64,000 nucleotides of DNA from Paracidovorax oryzae ATCC 19882 (lineage in GTDB: Bacteria > Pseudomonadota > Gammaproteobacteria > Burkholderiales > Burkholderiaceae_C): the NCBI RefSeq assembly GCF_000687165.1, contig NZ_JMKU01000008.1:62001-126000 (forward strand), written 5' to 3'. Positions 1 to 8,323 of this stretch are shown one piece after another. A model generated the notes under the pieces. That model searched no databases. It saw only the letters and a list, made by a program, of their open reading frames with translations, and had not been told where the DNA came from. A program made the position numbers and the translations under genes. Within the stretch, counting starts at the first letter, position 1, and the number at the start of each line of letters is the position of its first letter.

Positions 1-319
1 CCGGCTGCAGCAGCGTGCCACCCAGCGCCCCCCGCCCGAGCGCGATGCCGCCGGCCGCGCCGTCGGAGCCGCCGCCGCGGATGGCGGCGTATTGCGTGTA
101 GCGGCTGCTGTCGTACGGCACGACGGTGTTGGCGTAGTCGCAGCCGCCGAGCAGGAAGACGCAGACCAGCGCCTTGTAGTCCTGTGCGTCGAAGGCGGCG
201 GCCTCGCCCATCGCGGCGAGATTGAGCGCCATGGGCAGCGCGGCACCGGTGGCGGCGAGCTGGGCCGAGCGGCGCAGGAAGGCGCGGCGCGTGTGGCGTG
301 CGGGATCGATGAACGGCAT
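1..319 (-). CDS. DUF1501 family secreted protein, N-terminal part (runs off the left edge)
   Basis: The reading frame starts with ATG at 319 and continues off the left end, giving about 106 residues. The N-terminus carries a twin-arginine motif (HTRRAFLRR, residues 9-17) followed by an alanine-rich hydrophobic stretch, as in DUF1501 proteins, which are exported by Tat. Downstream the segment KALVCVFLLGGCDYANTVVP is the typical DUF1501 beginning (family normally has GGxDxxNTVVPY). It lies 34 bp behind the DUF1800 gene on the same strand; DUF1800-DUF1501 pairs are very common across bacteria and the two are presumably co-transcribed. The biochemical role of the family is not established; a sulfatase-like fold has been suggested. 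Family assignment is firm, function unknown. Confidence 0.85.
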   Translation of the reverse strand, partial: MPFIDPARHTRRAFLRRSAQLAATGAALPMALNLAAMGEAAAFDAQDYKALVCVFLLGGCDYANTVVPYDSSRYTQYAAIRGGGSDGAAGGIALGRGALGGTLLQP

Positions 320-353
320 GGAATGGGCTCCGGTGGGGGACGGCGCGGGCCGT

Positions 354-2195
354 TCACTTCTGCACGAGATAGGCCGGGCAGGCCATGACCAGGAAGACGG
401 CCGCGGCGACGCGGTTGAGCTTGACCGCCGCGCTGCTCGAGGCCGTGACCGGGGTGGCTGCCAGCGCGTTGGCGATGCGCGCCTGCGTGACATCGGAGAT
501 CTGGCCTCCCGACAGCAGCAGTGCCACCTTGCGCACCAGCGCGGCTGGATCGGACACCAGCGGGAGCAGGGCGGCATAGTCGCAGGTGATGTCGAAGCCG
601 TTGTTGCCGTTGCTCGCGTTGTTCTGCGGCAGGTCCGGCGCGTTCACGAACAGGCCGTTGCGGATCGCGTTCTGCATGAAGTTCAGGTAGCCGCCCACGC
701 TGGACTCGGTGACGATCTGGAACTCCGGCGCCACCTGCCCGGCGGACGCCATGGCCGTGGAGGGCGGCACGTAGCCCGGCCGGAAGAAGTTGAACACCGA
801 CGGCGAGCGCAGCGGGCTCTGCCCCAGCCGCGAGGCCGGGTCGCTCAGGTCGCCGAGCTTCCAGCTGCCCCGGGCCGACCGCAGGCCGAACGTGCGGCCC
901 CACTGCACGAAGCGCACCATGGGCTCGCGGAGCCGGCCGAAGGAGGTGCTGGAGAGACCGGCAGCGCCCCGGGCCTCGCTGTCGAGCAGGATCGCGGCCA
1001 CGACGGCGCGCAGGTCGCCGCGCACGCCGCTGCCGTTGTTCGCGAAGACGGCCGCCACCCGCGCCACATAGCCCGGGCTGGGGTTGCTCGTCACCAGCCG
1101 CTGGATGAGCTGCCGGCCGATGAACGGGGCGACGTTGGGGTGGTTGAAGAGCGTATCCAGCGCGGTCTTCAGGGCCGCGTCGCCCGGGGTGCCCGCTGCG
1201 ATCGTCGTGCCCAGGAAGGTCGCGGCCAGTGCCGAGTGCCGGCTGGGGACCAGCACCATCGGCCGCCCCGCCTGCTGCGGCCCCGGCACGGTGCTGGTGC
1301 CCACGGTGAAGGACTGGTTCTGGCTGCGGTCGTAGTCGTAGCCGGTGAACACCCGCGCGAGGTTGCTCACGTCGGAAGCCCCGTAGGTATCCATCCGGTT
1401 GCCGTTCGCGTCGCGCTGCTCGGTACCGTCGGCGTTCAGCCGGTACAGGCCCAGGGTGAAGAGCTGCATCACCTCGCGGGCGTAGTTCTCGTCCGGCTGG
1501 CGGCCGGTGCGCGCGTCTTCCTTCTGGCTGCCCAGGGCGTTGAGGTACACGCCCATGGCGGGGTTGAGCGTCACGGCCTCCAGCAGCGCGCGGAAATTGC
1601 CGAAGGCATGCCGGTTGAGCACGTCCCAGTAGCCGGCCGCGAGGAAGGCGGGCCAGGGCTGGTTGAGCCCGTTGGTGGACACCACCATGATCTCCGAGAG
1701 CGCCAGCGCCACGCGCTTGCGCACGGCATCGCGCTCGGTGAACAGCTGGCTCCACAGCATGTAGTCGGCGGGATAGGAGGCGTTGTGGTAGCGCGTGTCC
1801 GCGTTCGCCACGCCATAGCCGCGCTGCGCCAGCCAGTCGGTGCCCGTCGTGCCGATGGGCTGCGCGAACTGGTCGGCCAGCCAGGCGGCGTAGCCCTTGG
1901 TACGCACGGCGGAGGTGTCCTCGTCGGTGGCGGAGAACTGGGCCTGGAGCAGGAAGCGCGCCGCTTCCGCATCGGTGGCGGGCGCTGCGGAGGCCGCGCC
2001 GCCGGAGCTGGCGGCGGTGGCTTCCGCATAAACCGCCGGATCGCCGCTGCTGCCCCCGCCGCAGGCGGCCAGCAGGCTGGCCGCGGTGACGGCGGCCAGG
2101 ACAGGTGGGGCCGGGAGTGCCGGTCCGGGGGAGGAGCGGGGCCGCGCCGGGTCAGCGGGCGGCACCTCGGCGGTGGCCGTGGGCGTGGGGTGCAT
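354..2195 (-). CDS. DUF1800 domain-containing putative lipoprotein
   Basis: A 613-residue protein. An N-terminal proline-rich segment is followed by a hydrophobic stretch ending in the lipobox-like LLAAC (about residue 45), suggesting lipoprotein export, although the long N-region before it is unusual and a shorter start may be used. The body shows DUF1800 hallmarks: an early ARFLLQAQFSATDEDTSAV block, TERDAVRKRVALALSEIMVVS, the DENYAREVMQLFTLGLY motif and a C-terminal SPSVFNFFRPGYVPP block. The next gene (34 bp away) encodes the DUF1501 partner. Function is unknown; the pair is generally thought to act outside the cytoplasm. The ATG at 2195 is preceded by a weak CGGAAG ribosome-binding site. 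Confidence 0.85.
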   Translation of the reverse strand: MHPTPTATAEVPPADPARPRSSPGPALPAPPVLAAVTAASLLAACGGGSSGDPAVYAEATAASSGGAASAAPATDAEAARFLLQAQFSATDEDTSAVRTKGYAAWLADQFAQPIGTTGTDWLAQRGYGVANADTRYHNASYPADYMLWSQLFTERDAVRKRVALALSEIMVVSTNGLNQPWPAFLAAGYWDVLNRHAFGNFRALLEAVTLNPAMGVYLNALGSQKEDARTGRQPDENYAREVMQLFTLGLYRLNADGTEQRDANGNRMDTYGASDVSNLARVFTGYDYDRSQNQSFTVGTSTVPGPQQAGRPMVLVPSRHSALAATFLGTTIAAGTPGDAALKTALDTLFNHPNVAPFIGRQLIQRLVTSNPSPGYVARVAAVFANNGSGVRGDLRAVVAAILLDSEARGAAGLSSTSFGRLREPMVRFVQWGRTFGLRSARGSWKLGDLSDPASRLGQSPLRSPSVFNFFRPGYVPPSTAMASAGQVAPEFQIVTESSVGGYLNFMQNAIRNGLFVNAPDLPQNNASNGNNGFDITCDYAALLPLVSDPAALVRKVALLLSGGQISDVTQARIANALAATPVTASSSAAVKLNRVAAAVFLVMACPAYLVQK

Positions 2196-2389
2196 GGGTC
2201 GGCTTCCGTTTCAGCGGAGGCGGCAAGGACCGCCGGATCCGGGAACCTGTGCCTAACGCGACGCACTGTTCCCGGTTGTCAGCATGCGCCCTGGTTTGCG
2301 GAAAAATCGTGACGAAATGTTATTCGTGCAGGGTGTTGTTGTGCGGCGGAGTCACCCTGCCTGCCATGGCGTGGCTGGTCAGGTGGCGG

Positions 2390-4369
2390 TCAGGCGGCCC
2401 GGCCCTGGCCGATGCGCAGCGCGCTGCCTGCGCCCGGCTCGTCCCCTGCCGCGAGCCGGAAGACGGCCGCGGCGCGCACCAGTTCGTCGGCCTGCGTGCG
2501 CAGGCCATTGGCCGCCGCGGCCATTTCCTCGACCAGCGCCGCGTTCTGCTGGGTGGCCTGGTCCATCTGCGTCACGGCCTCGCCCACCTGAGCGACACCC
2601 TGGCTCTGCTCCTGGCTCGCTTCGCTGATCTCGCCCATGATGCCGGTCACGCGCTGGATGGCCTGCACCACCTCGGCCATGGTCGCGCCCGCCTGGTCGG
2701 CGAGTTCGCCGCCCTGCTGCACGCGCTGCACGCTGTCGCCGATGAGCGCCTTGATTTCCTTGGCGGCCTCGGCGCTGCGCCCGGCCAGGGCCCGCACCTC
2801 GCCCGCCACCACGGCGAAGCCCCGGCCCTGCTCGCCGGCGCGGGCGGCTTCCACGGCCGCGTTCAGTGCGAGGATGTTGGTCTGGAACGCGATGGAATCG
2901 ATCACCCCGATGATGTCGGCGATCTTGCCGGACGCGGTGCGGATGCCCTGCATGGTCTGCACCACCTGCGTGACGACCTCCCCGCCCTGGGCGGCGACCA
3001 GGCTGGCATTCATGGCAAGCTGGTTGGCCTGGCGCGCGTTGTCCGCGTTCTGCCGCACGGTGGCCGTCATCTGCTCCATCGAGGCGGCGGTTTCCTCCAA
3101 GGCACTGGCCTGGCTTTCCGTGCGTGCCGAGAGGTCCATGTTGCCCTGGGCGATCTCCGCGCTGGCCGTGGCCACGCCTTCGGCACCACCGCGCACCTGG
3201 GCCACCATGGGCTTGAGGCGCGCTCGCATCTGCTGCTGCGCCGCGATGAGCCGGCCGACCTCGTTGGTGCCGTGCGGCACGTCGTCGCCGCTCAGGTCGC
3301 CGTCGGCCACGGCGCTGGCCAGCCGCACCGCCTGCGCGAGCGGCTGGGTGATCGAGCGCATGAACACCACGCCCAGGCCCAGGCCCAGCGCGAGCGCGAG
3401 CAGCAGCGCGGCCGAGGCGGCGCCCAGTTTCCGCTGGTCGGCGGACACGCGCTCCAGCAGCGCCGCATCCAGGCTGGCCATCGCGGTGGTGTTGAGCTGG
3501 TTCAGCGCTTCCAGCGTGCCGGTGAGCTGGTCGAAATAGTCCTTGGCGGGCATGGTGATCTCGCTGGCCGACAGCAGGCTGCGGTCCACCAGCTGGCGCG
3601 ATGCCGCCACGCGCTGGCGCACGTCCTGCACCGGCCCGGCCAGGGTCTTGCGCAGGTCTTCGTCCACCAGCGCGCGCTCGAAATTGCGGAAGGTATCCGC
3701 CTCCAGCTCGCCCACGCGCTGCTGCAGCGCCTGCAGCGCGCCCTTGCCTTCCGGCGGCAGGGCCTGGCGTGCGAGGTAGCCGGAGCCCTGCCCGCGCAGC
3801 AGGCCGAGCTTTTCCCCGAGCATGGGCGAGTTCACCACCGCGGCCTGGATCAGGTCCTGCGTGGCCATGTCCGGATCGGTCTGGAAACCATAGTGGTGCA
3901 GCAGTTCCTCTCCGATCTGCATCAGCGTGCCCACGAGCTGCGTGTGCTGGGCGAGGCTCTGCGGCGGCTGCAGGGAGCGCGCGGCAACGGCCTGTTCCAG
4001 GCTCTGCCAAGTCTGGGCGGCGGCGTTCCAGGCCTGCATCTGGGCCTGCGGCACACCGGCCTGGGCAAATGCCTTTCCGGCTTCCGCGAAGGCCTGGTTG
4101 AGCGCATCGCGCGCGGCGGGCCGGCGCGCCGCCAGCGCCTCGTCGCCGCCCAGCATGGCCGCAGACAATCCGCGATGGACCTGCAGCCGCTGTACCGCCT
4201 GGTTGACCGCGATCAGCGCCGGCGCGCCCTGGCTTTCGTAGCGGGCCGCGCCGATCTGCTGGAGCGCGCCACGCACGTACAGCACGGTGGGCAGTGCGCC
4301 CATGAGCAATGCGATCACCCCGAGGATCAGGAATTTGTGGAGCAGGCTCAGTCGGTGCAGCATGGACAT
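2390..4369 (-). CDS. methyl-accepting chemotaxis protein with NIT-like sensor domain
   Basis: A 659-residue transmembrane chemoreceptor using the ATG at 4369 (a second ATG lies two codons on; the open frame extends upstream but that part is not receptor-like). Transmembrane segments lie at about residues 11-31 and 317-338. The roughly 285-residue periplasmic part starts with [13 protein letters not shown], resembling the nitrate/nitrite-sensing NIT domain. A HAMP domain follows (about 339-390), then the cytoplasmic coiled-coil signalling domain whose hairpin tip ([20 protein letters not shown], about 490-510) is canonical. There is no CheR-docking pentapeptide at the C-terminus (ends RIGQGRAA). 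It should couple an unknown ligand to CheA/CheW. No chemotaxis genes are adjacent. NIT assignment is by resemblance only. Confidence 0.93.
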   Translation of the reverse strand: MSMLHRLSLLHKFLILGVIALLMGALPTVLYVRGALQQIGAARYESQGAPALIAVNQAVQRLQVHRGLSAAMLGGDEALAARRPAARDALNQAFAEAGKAFAQAGVPQAQMQAWNAAAQTWQSLEQAVAARSLQPPQSLAQHTQLVGTLMQIGEELLHHYGFQTDPDMATQDLIQAAVVNSPMLGEKLGLLRGQGSGYLARQALPPEGKGALQALQQRVGELEADTFRNFERALVDEDLRKTLAGPVQDVRQRVAASRQLVDRSLLSASEITMPAKDYFDQLTGTLEALNQLNTTAMASLDAALLERVSADQRKLGAASAALLLALALGLGLGVVFMRSITQPLAQAVRLASAVADGDLSGDDVPHGTNEVGRLIAAQQQMRARLKPMVAQVRGGAEGVATASAEIAQGNMDLSARTESQASALEETAASMEQMTATVRQNADNARQANQLAMNASLVAAQGGEVVTQVVQTMQGIRTASGKIADIIGVIDSIAFQTNILALNAAVEAARAGEQGRGFAVVAGEVRALAGRSAEAAKEIKALIGDSVQRVQQGGELADQAGATMAEVVQAIQRVTGIMGEISEASQEQSQGVAQVGEAVTQMDQATQQNAALVEEMAAAANGLRTQADELVRAAAVFRLAAGDEPGAGSALRIGQGRAA

Positions 4370-4748
4370 GTATTGGCGTCTGTTGAGTGAAAGGGCTTGC
4401 GCGGCGGCCCCTCCCCCCGCGCGCGTTGCCGGCGATTCGCCACCGTGCGTAAGCAATTGTGAAACACGCCTCATGCAAATGGTATGCCGGAGGGCGGAAA
4501 AATTGACGGATATCAAGTCGGCGCCATCTTCATAATCTCTGAAGTCGGCCGACCCTGCAACGCGACAGTCGCGCGCCTCCCGGCGGGCCCCTCTACCCGT
4601 GCTGTGCAAGCCTCTTCCTTTTTCCCTCCCTTCCCAGGATTTCCATGCCTTTCCTGCTTCCGTCTTTCCCCGTCACACCGCTTCCGGCGCGGCCACGAGC
4701 CATGTCCGCGAAGGCGCGTACTGCCGGTGGCGGTTGCGGGGGCGGCCG
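4370..4748. other. 379-bp divergent intergenic region between the chemoreceptor gene and the eamA-like gene
   Basis: This gap must hold the promoters of both divergent genes. It is AT-richer around 4495-4545. A TTGACG hexamer at 4502 has CATAAT too far away (22 bp) to be a standard promoter, and I found no convincing sigma-28 element for the chemoreceptor. No small gene was convincing. The upstream open frame of the exporter crosses the right half of this gap. Confidence 0.5.
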
Positions 4749-5690
4749 GTGAGCGCCGGGCCGCAATCCGCGCCGCTGGCACCGCGCGACCTGCTGGCGG
4801 CGCTGGCGGTCGTCGTGCTCTGGGGCGTCAATTTCGTCGCCATGAAATGGGGACTGCGCTCCTTCACCCCGTTCCAGCTGGGCGCCATGCGCTACGTGTT
4901 CGCGGCCCTGCCGCTCGTGTTCTTCCTGCGGCCGCCCGCCGTGCGCTGGCGCTGGGTGGTGCTCTACGGGCTTTTCCAGGGCGTGGGGCAGTTCGGCATG
5001 GTCTTCCTCGCCTTGCGCGTGGGGCTGACCGCGGCGCTGGCGAGCGTGCTGCTGCAGACCCAGGTCTTCTTCACCGCGTTCTGGGCCTTCCTGCTGCTGC
5101 ACGAGCGGCCGGGCCGGCCGCTGCTCGTCGGGCTGGGCCTGGCCGCGCTGGGCCTGGCCTGTTTCGGCATGCATTTCATCGCGCCCGGCGCAGTCTCGGA
5201 CGACGTGACCCTGGCAGGCGTGGGGCTCGCGCTCTGCGGCGCCGCTTCATGGGCCGCATCGAACATCGTGGCGCGCAAGGCCCAGCAGGAGTCGCCGGGC
5301 TACCGGCCCCTGGCCTTCGTGGCCTGGAGCAGCCTCGTGCCCATCCTGCCCTTCATGGCGCTGTCCGCGGCCTTCGATGCCGACGCCCCGCGCTGGATGC
5401 AGGCCGATGCCTGGGCCGCCCTGCCCTGGCTGGCCTGGGGCTCCGTCGCCTACCTCGGCTGGGCGGCCACCATCCTGGGCTACGGCCTCTGGACCGGGCT
5501 GCTGACGCGCTACCCGGCCAACCGCGTGGCCCCGTTCAGTCTCGCCGTGCCGGTCGTGGGCCTGTCCGCCGGCATGCTGGTGCTCGGCGAAACCGTCTCG
5601 CCGTGGCAGTGGGCCGGCATCGCGGCGGTCGTGGCCGCGCTGGCCTGCGTGGTGCTGGGGCCGCGCTGGGCCGCGGCACGGCGGCGATAG
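4749..5690 (+). CDS. eamA: EamA/DMT-family exporter, EamA (YdeD)-like
   Basis: A 313-residue, ten-helix drug/metabolite transporter if the GTG at 4749 is the start; that choice puts the first helix (DLLAALAVVVLWGVNFVAMK) at the normal distance from the N-terminus. An ATG at 4599 in the same frame would add 50 non-hydrophobic residues and seems unlikely. The protein follows E. coli EamA closely by recall: the first helix has the VVVLWGVNFV pattern and the C-terminal half has ATILGYGLWTGLLTRYPANR followed by VAPFSLAVPVVGLSAGMLVLGE. EamA exports O-acetylserine and cysteine metabolites; the substrate here is inferred. The SMR gene follows 46 bp downstream and may be co-transcribed. Confidence 0.85.
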   Translation: MSAGPQSAPLAPRDLLAALAVVVLWGVNFVAMKWGLRSFTPFQLGAMRYVFAALPLVFFLRPPAVRWRWVVLYGLFQGVGQFGMVFLALRVGLTAALASVLLQTQVFFTAFWAFLLLHERPGRPLLVGLGLAALGLACFGMHFIAPGAVSDDVTLAGVGLALCGAASWAASNIVARKAQQESPGYRPLAFVAWSSLVPILPFMALSAAFDADAPRWMQADAWAALPWLAWGSVAYLGWAATILGYGLWTGLLTRYPANRVAPFSLAVPVVGLSAGMLVLGETVSPWQWAGIAAVVAALACVVLGPRWAAARRR

Positions 5691-5736
5691 GCCCCGGGCC
5701 CACGCCGTCTTCGCGGGCCGGTGTCCAATCGGTGCC

Positions 5737-6072
5737 ATGGGCATCCACCACCTCTACCTCGCGATAGCGATCGGCGCCGAGGTCCTCGCGACCTCTTTCC
5801 TCAAGGCCTCGGATGGCTTCACCCGGCCCGTGCCGAGCCTGGTCACCGTGGCCGGCTATGGCGTGTCGTTCTATTTCCTGTCGCTCACCCTGCAGGCGAT
5901 CCCCACGGGCATCGCCTATGCCATCTGGTCCGGCGTGGGCATCGTGCTCGTCTCGGCCATCGGCTGGCTGGCCTACGGCCAGCGGCTGGACGGCCCCGCG
6001 CTGGCCGGCATGGGGCTGATCCTGGCGGGCGTGCTGGTGATCAACCTGTTCTCCCGCACCGCCGGCCACTGA
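5737..6072 (+). CDS. small multidrug resistance (SMR) family transporter
   Basis: A 111-residue protein with four predicted transmembrane helices, the usual SMR size. The essential membrane-embedded glutamate is present in helix 1 (residue 15, AIAIGAEVLATSFLKASDGF), as is the family signature in helix 3 (GIAYAIWSGVGIVLVSAIGW). These proteins work as antiparallel dimers exchanging protons for cationic compounds (EmrE/QacE type) or guanidinium (Gdx/SugE type). The sequence around helix 1 and 3 looks more EmrE-like than Gdx-like, but this is not decisive. It follows the EamA-like exporter and ends at a long interrupted palindrome shared with a convergent gene. Confidence 0.93.
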   Translation: MGIHHLYLAIAIGAEVLATSFLKASDGFTRPVPSLVTVAGYGVSFYFLSLTLQAIPTGIAYAIWSGVGIVLVSAIGWLAYGQRLDGPALAGMGLILAGVLVINLFSRTAGH

Positions 6073-6141
6073 TACGGATTCGCGATCAAGGCGATAACCG
6101 CGTTGCTTCGCCCTGTTCCCGCTTTGATGGCAAATTCGTAT
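6072..6141. repeat. interrupted palindrome between convergent genes (bidirectional terminator or dispersed repeat)
   Basis: Two arms, ATACGGATT (6072-6080) and AATTCGTAT (6133-6141), pair at 8 of 9 positions. Inner arms ATCAA (6085-6089) and TTGAT (6123-6127) can extend the stem. The element fills the gap between the SMR gene stop and the convergent hydrolase gene stop, a typical site for a two-way terminator or a BIME-like repeat. There is no T-run. Copy number in the genome cannot be judged from here. Confidence 0.4.
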
Positions 6142-6156
6142 GAGGCGGTGCAGCGA

Positions 6157-7158
6157 TCACAGCGGGCGCCGCCGCGCGAAGCGCACCACGGTCACGCCCG
6201 CGCGGGCCTGGCGTGTGGAAGGCATCACCAGCACGCAGTCGTCATAGGGCGTGGCGACGGGCTCGCCGTCGTTGTCGCCGATCACCGTGCCCGCCTGGGG
6301 GATCACGTCCAGGGCTGCCACGGGCCGCGTGAAGCGGAAGCCGCTGCTGCGCGCCACGACCGGGCCGGTCACTTCCAGTACCCATTGCCGCGGCGCATCG
6401 GGCTGCCGCCAGCCGGGCAGCGCCCGTGCCAGCGTGGCCGCGTCCAGCGAACCTGCCGCTTCCAGGAACCGCACGCACTGGTCGCGCGCCACGGTGCGGC
6501 TGGCCGGGTCGCCATGGAAGCCGCACTCGATGAGCAGCGAGCGCGTGCCGTCGGGGCCCGCTTCTTCGGCATCCGGGCGGCCGAAGCGGCCGTAGTCGCG
6601 CATGCGCACGCCGTCCTGGTGGCCGGCGTCGGCCACCACGTACTCGGGCGCGCCCATGCGCCGCGCCAGGGCATGGTTGCGCGCATGCGTGCCGGTCAGC
6701 AGCAGCGGTGCGCCCGGCTCGTGCATGGAGTGCAGGTCGAGCAGCCAGCCGGCCTCGCGCACGAACGGGCGCAGCGCGGCGGCGCGGCGGCGCTCCTGCG
6801 TGTCCGCGGCATCCAGGCGGTCGTCGCTCCACTGGCGGTTCATGTCCTGGTCCACGAAGCGCGAAGCGTCGTGGTCCTGCGGGTCGAAGCGGTCGAAGGC
6901 CGCCAGGTTGCAGAACGCCAGGGTGAGCCGGCCTGCCCCGGGGCGGATGCCGGCCTCCAGCAGGTCGCGCAGCGCCCAGGCGCCGCACAGCTCGTTGCCG
7001 TGCACGAGCGCGGTGATCAGCACGTCCGGCCCGGGCACGCCGGAATCGAAGCGCCAGACGCCTTCGGTGCCGGTGTTGCCGGCACGCCATGCGCCGAGGT
7101 CGGGCTTCGGGAGCTCGAAGCGCAGGGAGGAATCAGCGGTATGGAGGGGCACAGGCAT
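6157..7158 (-). CDS. succinylglutamate desuccinylase/aspartoacylase-family zinc hydrolase
   Basis: A 333-residue member of the M14-like AstE/AspA carboxypeptidase-fold family. Zinc ligands fit ALVHGNELCG (the HGxE motif, about residues 51-60) and the later LLDLHSMHEPG (third-ligand histidine). A glutamate in SLLIECGFHGD is the likely catalytic base. The C-terminal beta-rich part (about 250-333) is typical of the family's second domain. The ATG at 7158 overlaps the stop of the upstream receptor gene by one base (TGATG), so the two are translationally coupled. With a TctC-type receptor next door it probably deacylates or cleaves an imported acyl-amino acid or carboxylate; the substrate cannot be named. 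AstE itself is unlikely because no ast genes are present. Confidence 0.82.
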   Translation of the reverse strand: MPVPLHTADSSLRFELPKPDLGAWRAGNTGTEGVWRFDSGVPGPDVLITALVHGNELCGAWALRDLLEAGIRPGAGRLTLAFCNLAAFDRFDPQDHDASRFVDQDMNRQWSDDRLDAADTQERRRAAALRPFVREAGWLLDLHSMHEPGAPLLLTGTHARNHALARRMGAPEYVVADAGHQDGVRMRDYGRFGRPDAEEAGPDGTRSLLIECGFHGDPASRTVARDQCVRFLEAAGSLDAATLARALPGWRQPDAPRQWVLEVTGPVVARSSGFRFTRPVAALDVIPQAGTVIGDNDGEPVATPYDDCVLVMPSTRQARAGVTVVRFARRRPL

Positions 7159-8192
7159 CACTCTTCGATCTTGGCGAACTGGACGATCTTGCGGTACTTG
7201 GCCACTTCGGCGGCCAGGTAGGCGTCGAGGTCCACGGCGGGGGACGCCACGACCGATCCGCTGGCTTCCATCTTCTTGCGGAAATCGGGCGACTGCAGGG
7301 CTTCGCGCGTCGCCTTGCGCAGCTTGTCCGCCACCGGGCGCGGCAGGTTCGCGGGGCCCATCAGCGCGAACCACACGTTGATGTCCACGTTCTTGAACTG
7401 CGGCAGCTCGGCCAGGGCCGGGATGTCGGGCGTGATCGCCGAGCGGCGCGCCTCGGTCGTGCCCAGCGCGACCACCTTGCCGCTGCGGATGTGCGGCAGC
7501 GCGCTGGAGAGCACGAACACCCCGAACTCGATGTTGTTGCCCATCAGGTCGCTGGTCAGCGGCGCCACGCCGCGGTAGGGAATGTGCGTCATGAAGAGCT
7601 GGCCCTGCTCCTTGACCATCTCGCCGGCCAGGTGCAGCGAGGTGCCCACGCCCGAGCTGCCGTAGCTGGTCTTGCCCGGCTGCGAGCGCACGCGCTGCAC
7701 GAAATCGGCGGCGTTCTTCACGCCCGAGCCGGAGGACGCCACCAGCACCAGCGGCTGCGAGGCCACCAGCGCCAGCGCGGTGAAATCCTTGACGTCGTAC
7801 TTGACCTTTTTCGTGACGAGCCGGTTGATGGCGATCTCGTTGCTCGCGCCCAGCAGCAGCGTATAGCCGTCGGGCGCGCTGCTGGCCACCTTCTGCGCGC
7901 CGATCGCGCCGCCGGCCCCGCCGAGGTTCTCGATCACGACCGGTACGCCCAGGCGCGAGGAGAGTTCCGGCCCCAGGGTGCGGGCCGTCAGGTCCGTGCT
8001 GCCGCCGGGCGGATAGCCCACGACCAGGGTGATCGGCCGCGCGGGCCAGGCGTCCTGTGCAAGTGCGTACTGCGGGCCGGCCATGGCGGCGACCAGCGCC
8101 AGCGGGGCGAGCAGGGCGAGCGAGCGTCGGCGGCCCGCGTGGGCTTGGCTGCGCCCAGGGCCACTGGCCTGGAAGGGGCGGAATGAGGACAT
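7158..8192 (-). CDS. tripartite tricarboxylate transporter (TctC/Bug) family periplasmic binding protein
   Basis: A 344-residue secreted receptor. The start ATG at 8192 has a good ribosome-binding site (GGAGAT, about 8 bases upstream). A Sec signal peptide (RRRSLALLAPLALVAAMAG ending ALAQ) is followed by the mature Bug sequence beginning DAWPARPITLVVGYPPGGST, which contains the conserved P-GG-D ligand-loop (PPGGSTDLTAR). LGVPVVIENLGGAGGAIG is the second Bug hallmark. Most Bug receptors in Burkholderiales are orphans without TctAB membrane partners, as here. It is first in a two-gene unit with the zinc hydrolase, and tandem LysR-type boxes sit about 70-110 bp upstream of its start. Confidence 0.92.
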   Translation of the reverse strand: MSSFRPFQASGPGRSQAHAGRRRSLALLAPLALVAAMAGPQYALAQDAWPARPITLVVGYPPGGSTDLTARTLGPELSSRLGVPVVIENLGGAGGAIGAQKVASSAPDGYTLLLGASNEIAINRLVTKKVKYDVKDFTALALVASQPLVLVASSGSGVKNAADFVQRVRSQPGKTSYGSSGVGTSLHLAGEMVKEQGQLFMTHIPYRGVAPLTSDLMGNNIEFGVFVLSSALPHIRSGKVVALGTTEARRSAITPDIPALAELPQFKNVDINVWFALMGPANLPRPVADKLRKATREALQSPDFRKKMEASGSVVASPAVDLDAYLAAEVAKYRKIVQFAKIEE

Positions 8193-8262
8193 GGGACGAT
8201 CTCCGTGGGCGGTAGGGTATGTGCAGGGGTGGGCCGATTGTGGGAGCCGCGTGCAGCTGTGC

Positions 8263-8300
8263 GGTGCTGAATGGGCACCAGCCCGTGCTGATTCGGCACC
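8263..8300. promoter_or_regulatory. tandem LysR-type boxes upstream of the binding-protein gene
   Basis: Two related 17-bp inverted repeats occur at 8263-8279 (GGTGC-N7-GCACC) and 8284-8300 (CGTGC-N7-GCACC). Each contains a T-N11-A core (8265-8277 and 8286-8298) of the form TGC-N7-GCA. Their centres are 21 bp apart, two helical turns, as expected for a LysR tetramer binding a recognition and an activation site. They lie between the LysR gene and the receptor gene, 71-108 bp before the latter's start codon. Confidence 0.6.
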
Positions 8301-8323
8301 ATGATGCCGGAGTGGCCCGGCCG

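Noticed and set aside
4370-4600. Sigma-28 promoter for the chemoreceptor gene
   Set aside because: The best candidate (TCAATTTT ... GGCATACC on the minus strand) deviates at several key positions from TAAA-N15-GCCGATAA.
4599-4748. Upstream ATG start of the EamA-like exporter
   Set aside because: It adds a Cys/Arg/His-rich 50-residue segment not expected before the first helix. The GTG at 4749 gives normal length.
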